64,000 bases of DNA. It comes from Qipengyuania sp. S6317L1 (GTDB taxonomy: Bacteria; Pseudomonadota; Alphaproteobacteria; Sphingomonadales; Sphingomonadaceae). The position numbers and the translations under genes are program-made. Below, piece after piece: positions 1-8,087 of this stretch. Where the stretch lies: the NCBI RefSeq assembly GCF_023015615.1, contig NZ_JALKAJ010000001.1, positions 124,001 through 188,000 on the forward strand, written 5' to 3'. The notes beneath the pieces were generated by a model, which saw only the letters and a program-made list of their open reading frames with translations, ran no database searches and had not been told where the DNA came from. Each line of letters starts with the position of its first letter. Position 1 is the stretch's first letter.

Positions 1-101
1 GCGATGATGTTTTTGCGCATGGGGTGGCAGGCACTTTTGAAGACCACATGGCCCTGCGCCTGACGCGCGTGCCGCACAGAGCCGCAGGAGGCGCATCATG
101 A
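1..101 (+). CDS. fliM: flagellar motor switch protein FliM, C-terminal end (partial)
   Basis: The third reading frame is open from the window edge and ends with TGA at 99-101, giving about 32 residues that end in a segment like HMALRLTRVPHR. The C-terminal SpoA domain of FliM typically ends in a similar short beta-strand (G..x.ALRI). The stop overlaps the ATG of fliN in an ATGA arrangement, which suggests translational coupling. FliM is the switch component that binds CheY-P and joins FliG to FliN. The identification rests on position before fliN and a short match, because the rest of the gene lies outside the window. Confidence 0.6.
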   Translation, partial: DDVFAHGVAGTFEDHMALRLTRVPHRAAGGAS

Positions 102-589
102 ACGCGCTCAACCCCGGCCTTAGCCCCGCGCTCCAGCGGCTTGGCGAAGTGTCCGTCCGCCTTTCGGTCGAGCTTGGCCGCACCGATATGCCCTTGCGCG
201 ATGTTCTTGCGCTGGGTGAGGGAAGCGTGGTGTCGCTTGACCGGCTGACCGATGAACTTCTTGAAATCACCGCCAATGGCCAGGTGATCGCCTATGGCGA
301 AGTGATTGCGCAAGATGGCCGATTTGCGCTGCGCATCGTGAGCCTTGCCGGCGGCGATGCGCCTTCGCCAACGCCCTCGAAACCAGCGACGGCTTCGCAA
401 TCGGGCGCGCCGGCACCGGGGCAAACTGCCAATCCTGGAACTGAGGCGGCGGAACCTGCTTCTCCCGCTTCTGGCGATGCGAATATCGACGAACTCGCCG
501 CGGCCCTTGATGATACATTGGGCGAACCTGCTGGCGATAATGCTCAAGGCGAGCCTGTCACCGGTGCACAAGACGGCGAGGCGCGGTGA
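98..589 (+). CDS. fliN: flagellar motor switch protein FliN with long C-terminal tail
   Basis: The 163-residue protein has a SpoA (surface presentation of antigens) domain at about residues 10-82, with the hallmark pattern V.LSVELGRT...LRDVL.LGEGSVV.LDRL. Such a domain forms the FliN part of the cytoplasmic C-ring that sets rotation direction. It lies between fliM and fliO with overlapping ends, as in classical fliLMNOPQR operons. Most FliN proteins carry their extra sequence N-terminal to the SpoA domain. Here the domain starts almost at residue 10 and is followed by some 80 residues rich in Ala, Pro, Gly, Glu and Asp, probably disordered. The function of the tail is unknown. Confidence 0.9.
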   Translation: MNALNPGLSPALQRLGEVSVRLSVELGRTDMPLRDVLALGEGSVVSLDRLTDELLEITANGQVIAYGEVIAQDGRFALRIVSLAGGDAPSPTPSKPATASQSGAPAPGQTANPGTEAAEPASPASGDANIDELAAALDDTLGEPAGDNAQGEPVTGAQDGEAR

Positions 590-888
590 TGGCCGAATAT
601 CTCCTGCGCCTTGCGCTCCTCTTGCCGCTTCTGGGGCTGATGATCTGGGGCAGCCTGAAGCTTACCCGCTATCTGCAAACGCGGCTTGTCGGTCTGCAGG
701 GCGGTTCGGGCTCGCTTGAACTTGTCGAAACGAATTTGCTTGCCCCCGGGCTCAAGCTGGCGGTCGTGCGCTTTCATGACCGTGAAATCCTGCTTGGCTG
801 TTCGCGTTCAGGGATCGTGCGTCTTGGCGAAGCCGACGCGCACGGCGCCTGCGAACCAGCCATCCTCCCCGCAGATACGGAGCTTTAA
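589..888 (+). CDS. fliO: flagellar biosynthetic protein FliO
   Basis: This is a 99-residue membrane protein with one hydrophobic segment at about residues 4-24, followed by a small soluble domain with the FliO-like pattern LELVE...L.PG.KL.VVR..DREIL.G.S..GI. FliO is the assembly factor that helps FliP form the core of the flagellar type III export gate. The ATG at 589 overlaps the fliN stop (TGATG). A GTG one codon upstream is also possible. Position between fliN and fliP supports the call, since FliO is poorly conserved in sequence. Confidence 0.85.
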   Translation: MAEYLLRLALLLPLLGLMIWGSLKLTRYLQTRLVGLQGGSGSLELVETNLLAPGLKLAVVRFHDREILLGCSRSGIVRLGEADAHGACEPAILPADTEL

Positions 889-890
889 TC

Positions 891-1694
891 GTGCCTTGTG
901 CATCGCGCCTTACGAAACTTTTGCGCTCCGCTGCGTTAACCATGTTCCTGTGCGCATTGGCCGCCACCGAGCCAGCGCTTGCCGCAGCGCCAGTGGGTGA
1001 CGAGGCCGCTGGCATCGGCACCGCGATAGAGCGCGCCTTGGGCGCAGATGGCGCAGGCGATGACACACCGCTAAGCTTCTCGATCCAGCTTCTGCTGGTT
1101 ATGACGCTCCTCTCGCTGTTGCCCTCCATCGTTTTGATGATGACCAGCTTCCTGCGCATCCTGATCGTGCTTTCCATCCTGCGCCAGGCGCTTGGCCTTC
1201 AAGGATCGCCTCCGACACAGGTGCTCGTGGGCCTTTCGCTCTTTCTCTCGCTGTTCGTCATGGCGCCCACAATCGACATGGTGAACACGGTAGCGATTGA
1301 ACCCTATGCGAGCGGCGCATTGGAAGCCGACGCAGCGATTGCAGCGGCGGGCGAAGCGTTTCACGAATTCATGCTGCGCCAGACGCGCGAGGCGAACCTC
1401 ATCATGTTTGCCGATATCGCAGGCGTCGCCGCGTTCGAAAACGAAAGCGATATCCCCTTTTCAATTCTCATGCCCGCCTTCGTGACGAGCGAGCTTGAGA
1501 CAGCATTTCAAATCGGTTTCATGATCTTCCTGCCATTCCTCGTCATCGACCTGGTGGTGGCCAGCGTCCTCATGAGCCTTGGCATGATGATGCTCTCGCC
1601 CACCATCATCTCGCTTCCCTTCAAGCTTCTCCTGTTCGTCCTCGTCGATGGCTGGTCGCTTCTGATGGGCAGTCTCGCGATGAGCTTTGGGTAG
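891..1694 (+). CDS. fliP: flagellar type III export gate protein FliP
   Basis: The 267-residue protein begins with a GTG, 2 nt after fliO, and has a cleavable signal peptide (hydrophobic stretch at about 12-30, Ala-rich cleavage region). FliP is one of the few export-gate proteins with a signal peptide. The mature part shows the family signature SLLPSIVLMMTSFLRI near residue 80 and several membrane segments, ending with a hydrophobic C-terminal third. FliP forms the pentameric base of the export gate together with FliQ and FliR. Its length is close to the family norm. Confidence 0.95.
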   Translation: MPCASRLTKLLRSAALTMFLCALAATEPALAAAPVGDEAAGIGTAIERALGADGAGDDTPLSFSIQLLLVMTLLSLLPSIVLMMTSFLRILIVLSILRQALGLQGSPPTQVLVGLSLFLSLFVMAPTIDMVNTVAIEPYASGALEADAAIAAAGEAFHEFMLRQTREANLIMFADIAGVAAFENESDIPFSILMPAFVTSELETAFQIGFMIFLPFLVIDLVVASVLMSLGMMMLSPTIISLPFKLLLFVLVDGWSLLMGSLAMSFG

Positions 1695-1699
1695 CGACG

Positions 1700-1972
1700 A
1701 TGCAGGAAGATGCACAACTTCTGGCGCTTGCCGACCGCACATTGTGGGTGACCGCGCTGATCGTGGGGCCGGTGCTCCTGTGCGCGCTTGCAACGGGTCT
1801 GATCGTCGGGATTATTCAGGCCGCCACTTCGGTGAACGAGCAAACGCTCACCTTCGTGCCAAAGCTTGCGATCACCGCCGTTGTTTTCGTGATCCTTGGC
1901 GGCACGATGATGGCGCTTTTAAGCGACTTCATGCGAGAGATTTTCGCGCAGGTCGCAATGATGTCGGCATAG
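1700..1972 (+). CDS. fliQ: flagellar type III export gate protein FliQ
   Basis: The 90-residue protein has two transmembrane helices (about 17-40 and 52-75), the typical FliQ layout. The motif GLIVGIIQAATSVNEQTLTF matches the conserved FliQ helix 1 and loop, with the Q..T...EQTL.F pattern. FliQ packs around the FliP-FliR core of the export gate. It starts 5 nt after fliP and is followed 15 nt later by fliR, so it is within the same transcription unit. Confidence 0.95.
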   Translation: MQEDAQLLALADRTLWVTALIVGPVLLCALATGLIVGIIQAATSVNEQTLTFVPKLAITAVVFVILGGTMMALLSDFMREIFAQVAMMSA

Positions 1973-1987
1973 CGGGGAGGGCGCAAG

Positions 1988-2782
1988 ATGACCTTCCTTG
2001 ACTTCGGCTTTGATACCCTGATCGAACAGCTCTGGCAGCTTCTTTTCCTCTCGATCCGCTGCGGCGCGGCGCTGCTCGCAGCGCCGATGGTCGGCGGCAT
2101 GGTCTTGCCCGCCACCGCGCGGGTGATGGCGGCCTTTGTCATGGCGGTGTTTGTGGGCGCCTGGATACCCATTCCCGACTTGCCTGCGATGATGAGTTTC
2201 GCCGCGATCCTTGCCGTGGTTCAGGAAGTGGTGGTGGGACTTGCGCTCGGCTTTGTGCTGCAAATCGCCTTTGCCGTGCCGCTGATCGCCGCTGAACAGA
2301 TCTCGGGGACCATGGGCCTTGCGATTGCAACTTCGATTGATCCTGCCAGCGGCACGCAATCGGGCGCCTTGGGCAGCTTTTTCGGGCTGATCCTCACGCT
2401 TCTGTTCTACACCATCGGCGGGCACCTCCTGTGGTTTGAACTCCTCATCGAGAGCTATCGCCTCCTTCCCGCCGGAACCGCCGCATTCGGGGGGGATCAG
2501 GCGCGCGATGTCGCTTTGTTCGCAGGCTATTGCATTGCCACTGCCGCAGCGATCGCGCTTCCCGTCGTGCTTGTCCTGCTGTGCGTGCAGCTCATCACCG
2601 GGACCATTTCGCGCTCGGCGCCTGCGCTTAACCTCTTCGCGCTCGGGCTTCCGGCTGGCACGCTTGCAGGGATTGCAGCCATGATCGTCGCCATGCCGGT
2701 TCTCGTCGAGCAACTCACATGGGTCCTCGAAGCCGCGCTTGAACAGACCGCTGCGCTTTTCGCGCCCGGTTTCAAAAGTTAG
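1988..2782 (+). CDS. fliR: flagellar type III export gate protein FliR
   Basis: The 264-residue polytopic protein has about six hydrophobic segments. It contains FliR-family features such as the VG.ALGFVLQ...A...AE.IS..MGL segment near residues 80-115 and the PALNLFALGLPAG stretch near 210-222. FliR caps the FliPQR export gate through which rod, hook and filament subunits leave the cell. The ATG at 1988 is preceded by a GGAGGG-type ribosome binding site. Length is normal for the family. Confidence 0.94.
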   Translation: MTFLDFGFDTLIEQLWQLLFLSIRCGAALLAAPMVGGMVLPATARVMAAFVMAVFVGAWIPIPDLPAMMSFAAILAVVQEVVVGLALGFVLQIAFAVPLIAAEQISGTMGLAIATSIDPASGTQSGALGSFFGLILTLLFYTIGGHLLWFELLIESYRLLPAGTAAFGGDQARDVALFAGYCIATAAAIALPVVLVLLCVQLITGTISRSAPALNLFALGLPAGTLAGIAAMIVAMPVLVEQLTWVLEAALEQTAALFAPGFKS

Positions 2783-2800
2783 CGGAGGCGCGGCGCAGCG

Positions 2801-3937
2801 ATGGCTGAAGAAACATCCGGCGAAAAGCGGTTTGACCCAACCCCGAAACGCAAACGTGATGCAGCGCTCAAAGGCGATGTGCTTCGTTCCAAAGAAGTCG
2901 CCACGGCTGTCGCGACGGCCACTGGCATCTTCACGCTTGTGCTTATCGGACCCTGGCTCCTTGACGGTGTGAGAGGCGTCGCGCTGGCCAGTTTCCAGTT
3001 CGAGCTTGATCGCGGCGCGCAATTTGATCCGGGCATTCTTGCCTGGCGCGCAGGCACTGCTGTCCTGCCTCCGATCCTTGTCATTGGCGTGGTGGTCATG
3101 ATCGTCACGGTCGCGGCGCAATTGCTTTTGGGCGAGGGGCGATTTGTGCCCCAGAACCTGAACCCCAAGGGCAGCCGCATCAATCCTCTGAACGGTTTGA
3201 AACGCATGTTCGGGCCGCAAGGGCTGATCGAGCTTGGCAAGTCGATTTTGAAGCTGCTCTTGATGGGCAGCTTTGCCGCCTACTGGATTTCCGCACACCT
3301 CGAGGCGCTGCTGGGTCTTGGGCGCGGGTCATACGAGGCGCAGGTCGCCTTTGCCTTCGATGCGATCGGCTCGCTTGTCGTCCTGATGATTGTCGGCCTG
3401 CTGATCATCGCCGCCATCGATTATCCGATCCAGGCGTTTCAGCGTAACAAGCGGCTCAAGATGAGCTTTCAGGAATTGAAAGACGAGACCAAGCAATCAG
3501 AAGGCTCGCCCGAGGTCAAGGCGCAGCGGCGCCAGCGTCAGCGCGATCTTGCACGCGGCAGTGTGGGCAAGGCGATGCAGGATGCACAATTTGTCGTTGT
3601 GAACCCGATGCACTTCTCGGTGGCGCTCACCTATGACCCCGCGCTTGCGCCTGCGCCGGTCGTGCTTGCCAAGGGGCGCGGCGAAACCGCGCTTGCGATG
3701 CGCGAAATGGCAGCGGAAATGGGCTTGCCCGTGCTGCGTTATCCGCAATTGGCAAGGGCGATCTATTTCACCACGCGCGCCAATCAGATGGTGCGCGAAG
3801 AGCTTTACATCGCGATTGCCGCGCTTGTCGCTTTCGTGATGAGCCTCAAACGCGGGGAGCGGGTGCCGATGCCGCATGTCGATGTGCCCGAAGACATGCG
3901 TTTCAACGCGGACGGAAAACCTGAAATTCCTGCTTAA
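2801..3937 (+). CDS. flhB: flagellar export switch protein FlhB with NPMH cleavage motif
   Basis: The 378-residue protein has the FlhB order: a charged N-terminus with EKRFDPTPKRKRDA, four hydrophobic segments (about 32-52, 85-108, 144-165, 183-205), then a cytoplasmic domain. FlhB switches export specificity from hook to filament subunits. The family self-cleaves between Asn and Pro of an NPTH motif. Here residues 268-271 read N-P-M-H, so the Asn, Pro and His are kept but Thr is replaced by Met. The downstream FSVALTYD region is as expected. It follows fliR with 18 nt between. The variant does not by itself indicate loss of cleavage. Confidence 0.94.
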   Translation: MAEETSGEKRFDPTPKRKRDAALKGDVLRSKEVATAVATATGIFTLVLIGPWLLDGVRGVALASFQFELDRGAQFDPGILAWRAGTAVLPPILVIGVVVMIVTVAAQLLLGEGRFVPQNLNPKGSRINPLNGLKRMFGPQGLIELGKSILKLLLMGSFAAYWISAHLEALLGLGRGSYEAQVAFAFDAIGSLVVLMIVGLLIIAAIDYPIQAFQRNKRLKMSFQELKDETKQSEGSPEVKAQRRQRQRDLARGSVGKAMQDAQFVVVNPMHFSVALTYDPALAPAPVVLAKGRGETALAMREMAAEMGLPVLRYPQLARAIYFTTRANQMVREELYIAIAALVAFVMSLKRGERVPMPHVDVPEDMRFNADGKPEIPA

Positions 3938-3967
3938 GCATCTGCGCACGCGCCCGTCCTTGGAGGC

Positions 3968-5395
3968 ATGGAAAACCAAGGCTCCTCAATCATTCAGGCA
4001 CTGGGCGCAGGCTCCGGCATTGATTTCATCCAGCTGGCAAGCGATCTCTCGCAGGCGACCTTCGATCCCCAGCGGGCCAATCTCAATTCGCGCACCGAAG
4101 CCCTGACCGCCCGGATTTCGGCTGCATCGCTTCTGCGTTCCTCGCTGAACGATCTGGCTGCTGCATTGGGTGACAGGGTTCGCAATGGCGATCTGTCGCC
4201 TACTCCCTCGCTCACCAACCCCGCTATTGCCGATGTCTCGACCACCAGTGGCATCGCCCCGCAAGGCACATACAGCCTGGAGGTGAGCCAGCTTGCCAGC
4301 GGGCAGACCCTGGCCTTGCAAGATTACAGCAGCGGGAGCGATCTGGTCGGGGAGGGCACGCTCAATATCCGCTTCGGGACGGTGAATGGCGCAAGCTTTA
4401 CCGAAGATACCGGGCAAACCGCGCTCGCGATCCAGATGACCGACGCCGACACGCTGTCATCGCTGGCGGGCAAGATTTCCGCAGGCAGCGATGGCAAACT
4501 GTTTGCCTATGTCGCGCAAGGGTCGGGCGGCGCGCAATTGGTGATCAAGGGCGAAGATGGCGCAACCAATGGCTTTGTGCTGGAACCTGCCGGAGGGTCG
4601 GGTGCGGGCGGTCCGGGCGATCTTGGCTACCTGGCGTGGAGCCCCGCGAGCGATGCAGGCGAGCTTCGTCAATCGGCGCAAGATGCGATTTTCGAGCTCG
4701 ATACGGTCCAGATCACCAGCTCTTCCAATACGGTCACGGGCCTGCCGGAAGGTATCAGCCTCGAACTTCTCGAAACCAATGTGGGCGCGCCTGCAACCCT
4801 CTCCTTCAGCAACAACACAGGCGCAATCAGCGCGGTGATGACCGACCTTGTCGCGGCCCTTAACGATATTGTCGGGCTGTTGAGCGAGGCGTCATCGGGC
4901 CTTGGCGGGGCGCTCACCAACGATCAGGGCGCACGCGAACTTCGCCGCGATCTTTCCGCGCTTACAACGCAAAGGGTCATTCCGGGGGCGGCAGAGGGTG
5001 AACCTTCAACGCTCGCCGATCTCGGGCTTAAAATCACCCGCGAGGGCACATTTGCCTTCGATAGCGGGCGGTTGAATGACACCTTGACCGCTTCGCCCGA
5101 TGCGGCTGCGGCGATGTTCACCGCCGGTCCTTTTGGCGTGTTTGCAACCATTGATAATCTTGCGCGCGACAACACGCTTAGCAGCGATTCAAGCTCTTTG
5201 GGCGGATCGGTGGCGCGCTATCAGGCACAGATCGAACGCAATGACGAACGCCTGGCCGATATTGCCGAAGATCAGGAGCAGCTACGCAATCGGCTGACCC
5301 GAAGCTTTGTTTCGGCCCAATCTGTCGTCGCCAGTTCGCAATCGACGCTGAGCTTCCTTCAGCAGCAGATCGATGCTTTTAACCAATCAAACTAG
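3968..5395 (+). CDS. fliD: flagellar filament cap protein FliD (hook-associated protein 2)
   Basis: The 475-residue protein starts with the FliD N-terminal pattern: an IDF..L...L..A.F.P...L......L..RISA segment at residues 19-60. It ends with a coiled C-terminus (about 410-475) carrying N..L..I......L..RLT.....Q..V...QSTLSFLQQQ, matching FliD_C. FliD forms the cap that folds flagellin at the growing filament tip. The central domain (about 85-330) is variable, as in other FliD proteins. A GGAGG lies only one base before the ATG, unusually close for a ribosome binding site. It lies between flhB and a fliS-like gene. Confidence 0.9.
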   Translation: MENQGSSIIQALGAGSGIDFIQLASDLSQATFDPQRANLNSRTEALTARISAASLLRSSLNDLAAALGDRVRNGDLSPTPSLTNPAIADVSTTSGIAPQGTYSLEVSQLASGQTLALQDYSSGSDLVGEGTLNIRFGTVNGASFTEDTGQTALAIQMTDADTLSSLAGKISAGSDGKLFAYVAQGSGGAQLVIKGEDGATNGFVLEPAGGSGAGGPGDLGYLAWSPASDAGELRQSAQDAIFELDTVQITSSSNTVTGLPEGISLELLETNVGAPATLSFSNNTGAISAVMTDLVAALNDIVGLLSEASSGLGGALTNDQGARELRRDLSALTTQRVIPGAAEGEPSTLADLGLKITREGTFAFDSGRLNDTLTASPDAAAAMFTAGPFGVFATIDNLARDNTLSSDSSSLGGSVARYQAQIERNDERLADIAEDQEQLRNRLTRSFVSAQSVVASSQSTLSFLQQQIDAFNQSN

Positions 5396-5409
5396 AGAGG
5401 TGGGTAGGG

Positions 5410-5787
5410 ATGAAACCCTTGGGAAATGATGCAGCATCCGCCTATCGCCGCGTCGAACTGGACGCGCGGATCGAGGCGGCGGCAGGCGAAGATTTGACGC
5501 GTATCTGCCTTGAAGAGGCGATTGCCTCGCTTGGCGTGGCGGTCAAGACGATCGAGGCGCGCCCGGGCGAGGTTCCCCGCGGCGCAGTGTCGCGCGCGCA
5601 CTCTATCGTCCTGTGGCTTGCGCGCGGCGTGTCCGAAGACAATCCGCTGCGCGGCGCCTTGACCCAGTTTTACGGAGGCATCGCTGCGACGCTTTCGCGC
5701 AATCTGGTGCGCGCGTCGGTGCTCGACCTTGTGCGGGCGCGCAATGATTTGAACGATGTTCTAAAGGCTGCGCGAGTGGACGCCTGA
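5410..5787 (+). CDS. fliS: flagellin export chaperone FliS
   Basis: The 125-residue, mainly helical protein matches the FliS pattern: AY..VELDAR.......L..I..EEAIASL near the N-terminus, a middle AHSIVLWLARGV segment, and a helix with LTQFYGGI...LSRNLV.A...DL...R.DL..V. FliS binds the C-terminal helix of flagellin to prevent premature polymerisation. It follows fliD by 14 nt, the usual fliD-fliS order. Sequence conservation is moderate, so the call leans partly on context. The flagellar operon seems to end here, because the next gene is on the other strand. Confidence 0.8.
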   Translation: MKPLGNDAASAYRRVELDARIEAAAGEDLTRICLEEAIASLGVAVKTIEARPGEVPRGAVSRAHSIVLWLARGVSEDNPLRGALTQFYGGIAATLSRNLVRASVLDLVRARNDLNDVLKAARVDA

Positions 5788-5800
5788 TGCCGCCTGACGA

Positions 5801-6667
5801 TCAGCCCGGCATCGCTTTGGCAATGATCCTCGCCGCATCGTCAGGGTCCTGAAACGGATGGAAATGGGTCATATCGGGCCGGTGCATGTCGATGCCTTCG
5901 GGCATGCTGGCGGCAAGGCCCGGCCATGTGGGCGACCCCTTGAAGTCGCCTTTCTCGCCCTGCATCGCGCGCACCACTGTCGTTGGAACCGTGACGCGGG
6001 CAGCATCATCAATCGCGGGCGCGCCTGCCAGGCTGGACATATACATGCTCGCCTCCATCTCCGGCGTGCAGGCAAGCTCATAGCCGCCTTGCGGGTGAGG
6101 TTTAAGGCCGTATTGGCAGTATTTTTCGAACACATCGCGCCGGAAGAGAGCGTAGGGATCGCGCGAGGCAAAGCGTTCGATCATTTCGTGTGGCGAAGCA
6201 AAATCGCGCTTGCGACGCGCGGTGGGATGAACTTCGCCTTCCGGGATCATCGGCACGCCTGCCTGATAGAATTCAGGCTGGAGGATGACGGGATCGAACA
6301 GGACGAGGCTTGAAAAAGCATCAGGGCGCGCTGCACTCACCCTCAGCATGGCATGACCGCCCATCGAATGGCCCATTCCCGTTGCCCCGCTTAGTCCAAG
6401 CGAATCCACAAGGTCGCACAGCTCATCGACCACGCATTGCCAATCGCTGATCGGTTCGCCGGTGGATTGTCCGTGACCGTGAAGATCGACCGCGATCACG
6501 CGGTGTTCGGGAAAACTCTCGGCAATCGGATCGTAACATCTCCCGTGAAAGCCGGTTGCATGGGCGATCAACAGGGTTTTCTCTGAGGAAGGGGCCTCCC
6601 ACTCGTGGTAGGCAAGGGTGATCTCGCCCGCCTCGATCTGGCGGGTAACAGGTTGCGTGCGGGTCAT
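5801..6667 (-). CDS. alpha/beta hydrolase
   Basis: The 288-residue protein has an alpha/beta-hydrolase fold: the oxyanion-type strand LLIAHATGFHG, the DLHGHGQS segment, the nucleophile elbow GHSMGG, and a C-terminal DMTHFHPFQDP that likely supplies the catalytic His. The open frame extends upstream to 6760, but the ATG at 6667, 4 nt after the nhaA stop, gives a normal N-terminus for the family. Coupling with nhaA is likely. The substrate cannot be read from the sequence: esterase, lipase or epoxide hydrolase-like roles are all possible. Confidence 0.85.
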   Translation of the reverse strand: MTRTQPVTRQIEAGEITLAYHEWEAPSSEKTLLIAHATGFHGRCYDPIAESFPEHRVIAVDLHGHGQSTGEPISDWQCVVDELCDLVDSLGLSGATGMGHSMGGHAMLRVSAARPDAFSSLVLFDPVILQPEFYQAGVPMIPEGEVHPTARRKRDFASPHEMIERFASRDPYALFRRDVFEKYCQYGLKPHPQGGYELACTPEMEASMYMSSLAGAPAIDDAARVTVPTTVVRAMQGEKGDFKGSPTWPGLAASMPEGIDMHRPDMTHFHPFQDPDDAARIIAKAMPG

Positions 6668-6671
6668 ATGG

Positions 6672-7898
6672 TCAGGCGCTTTGCCCTGCCGCACCCTCCT
6701 CTGGCAAGCCCTCAGCGTCTTCTTCCGGCAAGGCAGAGCGCAAGAGCAGGAACCCCGCAACAGCCGCGACCAGAGAGCCCGACAAAACGCCCAGCTTCAC
6801 CGCGTCGATCAACGCTGGCCCTGTTTCCGGATCGGTGAAGGCGAGGTTGCCGATAAACAGGCTCATGGTGAAACCAATCGCCGCAAGCAGGGACAGCCCG
6901 TGGATCTTGCGCCAGCCCACGCCCTCGGGAAGCTTTGCGATGCCGGATTTAACCGCGATAAAGGCAAAGCCAACGATACCCACCTGCTTGCCGATCAGAA
7001 GGCCCAGGGCGATGCCCAATGGCAGCGGCTGCATCAGGTCGGCGGGCGAGAGGCCGATCAGGCTAACGCCCGCATTGGCAAAGCCGAAGATCGGGATGAT
7101 GACAAACGCGACCCATTTGTGGAGGCCATGCTCCATATGCTCGAGCAAGTGCGAGCCATCGCGCGCCACCATCGGCACCATCATTGCCGCCGTCACACCG
7201 GCAAGCGTTGCGTGAACGCCGGATTTGAGCACGAACACCCACATGATGACGGTCAGGATCACGTAAGGGATGCTCGAGGAAATGCGCAGGCGGCCAAGCG
7301 CAAACAAAAGCCCCAGCATAACCGCACCCCAAGCCAGCATATCGAGCTTGATCTCGCCGGTGTAGAACAGCGCAATGACCGTGATCGCGCCAATGTCGTC
7401 AATCACCGCAATCGCCAGAAGCAGCGCCTTCATTGCGACCGGCACTCTTGGTCCCAGAAGCGAGAGAATACCCAGCGCAAAGGCGATATCGGTGGCGGCG
7501 GGAATGGCCCAGCCATTGACGCTTTCCGGCGAATTCCAGTTGATGCCAACGAAGATAAGCGCCGGGATCGCCATACCGCCAATCGCTGCGGCGAGAGGGA
7601 GCGAGGCCTTGTCCCAGCTCGACAACTGGCCACCCAAAATCTCGCGCTTCACTTCCAATCCGATGAGGAAAAAGAAGATCGCCATCAGTCCATCGTTGAT
7701 CCACAAAAGAAGCGATTTGTTGATCGCAAAATCGCCAAAGGAGACGTTGAGCTTGGTCGAAAGCGTCCCGAAATAGGCGTCGGCGAGCGGACTGTTCGCG
7801 ATTATCAGCGCAAGCGCGGCGGCGGCGATCAGAACAATGCCGCCCGCGCTTTCCTGTTTGAGGAAGTCCTTAAGAGCAGCGCTCACCCGGTCGATCAT
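6672..7898 (-). CDS. nhaA: Na+/H+ antiporter NhaA
   Basis: The protein is about 408 residues when started at the ATG at 7898 (MIDRVSAALKDFLKQESAGG), just where NhaA proteins usually begin. The open frame continues to 7973 without a better start. About twelve hydrophobic segments are present. Diagnostic motifs include FFFLIGLEVKRE, PAATDIAFALGI and AVIDDIGAI, where the paired Asp residues bind Na+ or Li+ and protons. NhaA exports Na+ in exchange for H+ at the inner membrane and handles salt and alkaline stress, fitting a marine lifestyle. A perfect 14-bp palindrome lies upstream at 7973-7986. Confidence 0.96.
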   Translation of the reverse strand: MIDRVSAALKDFLKQESAGGIVLIAAAALALIIANSPLADAYFGTLSTKLNVSFGDFAINKSLLLWINDGLMAIFFFLIGLEVKREILGGQLSSWDKASLPLAAAIGGMAIPALIFVGINWNSPESVNGWAIPAATDIAFALGILSLLGPRVPVAMKALLLAIAVIDDIGAITVIALFYTGEIKLDMLAWGAVMLGLLFALGRLRISSSIPYVILTVIMWVFVLKSGVHATLAGVTAAMMVPMVARDGSHLLEHMEHGLHKWVAFVIIPIFGFANAGVSLIGLSPADLMQPLPLGIALGLLIGKQVGIVGFAFIAVKSGIAKLPEGVGWRKIHGLSLLAAIGFTMSLFIGNLAFTDPETGPALIDAVKLGVLSGSLVAAVAGFLLLRSALPEEDAEGLPEEGAAGQSA

Positions 7899-7972
7899 TG
7901 TCCTATTCCCCAAACTCGTGCGCGATTGCACTGTATTACCCAATTCTTGAAAATAATCTGTGTTCCGGTGCA

Positions 7973-7986
7973 CCTATTGCAATAGG
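7973..7986. promoter_or_regulatory. perfect 14-bp palindrome in nhaA/flavin reductase divergent region
   Basis: CCTATTGCAATAGG reads the same on both strands. It lies 75 bp upstream of nhaA and about 100 bp upstream of the flavin reductase, the two being divergently oriented. Such a site could be an operator for a dimeric regulator, but no regulator gene is nearby. Confidence 0.35.
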
Positions 7987-8087
7987 CCGACCGGCGTAAG
8001 CTTGTCGGAAGCGGGGGCAGGGCAGCGAAGGCCCCTTCACGCATTGACAAGTGGGCGCGCTTTGTCGATGCCGCGCCTTCACCATCT

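Noticed and set aside
1919..3298. 459-codon minus-strand open frame opposite fliQ, fliR and flhB
   Set aside because: It is His/Arg/Gln-rich and lies opposite well-conserved flagellar genes, which is typical of GC-rich antisense frames.
6618..7985. 455-codon plus-strand open frame opposite nhaA
   Set aside because: Highly charged, low-complexity product fully antisense to a clear NhaA gene.
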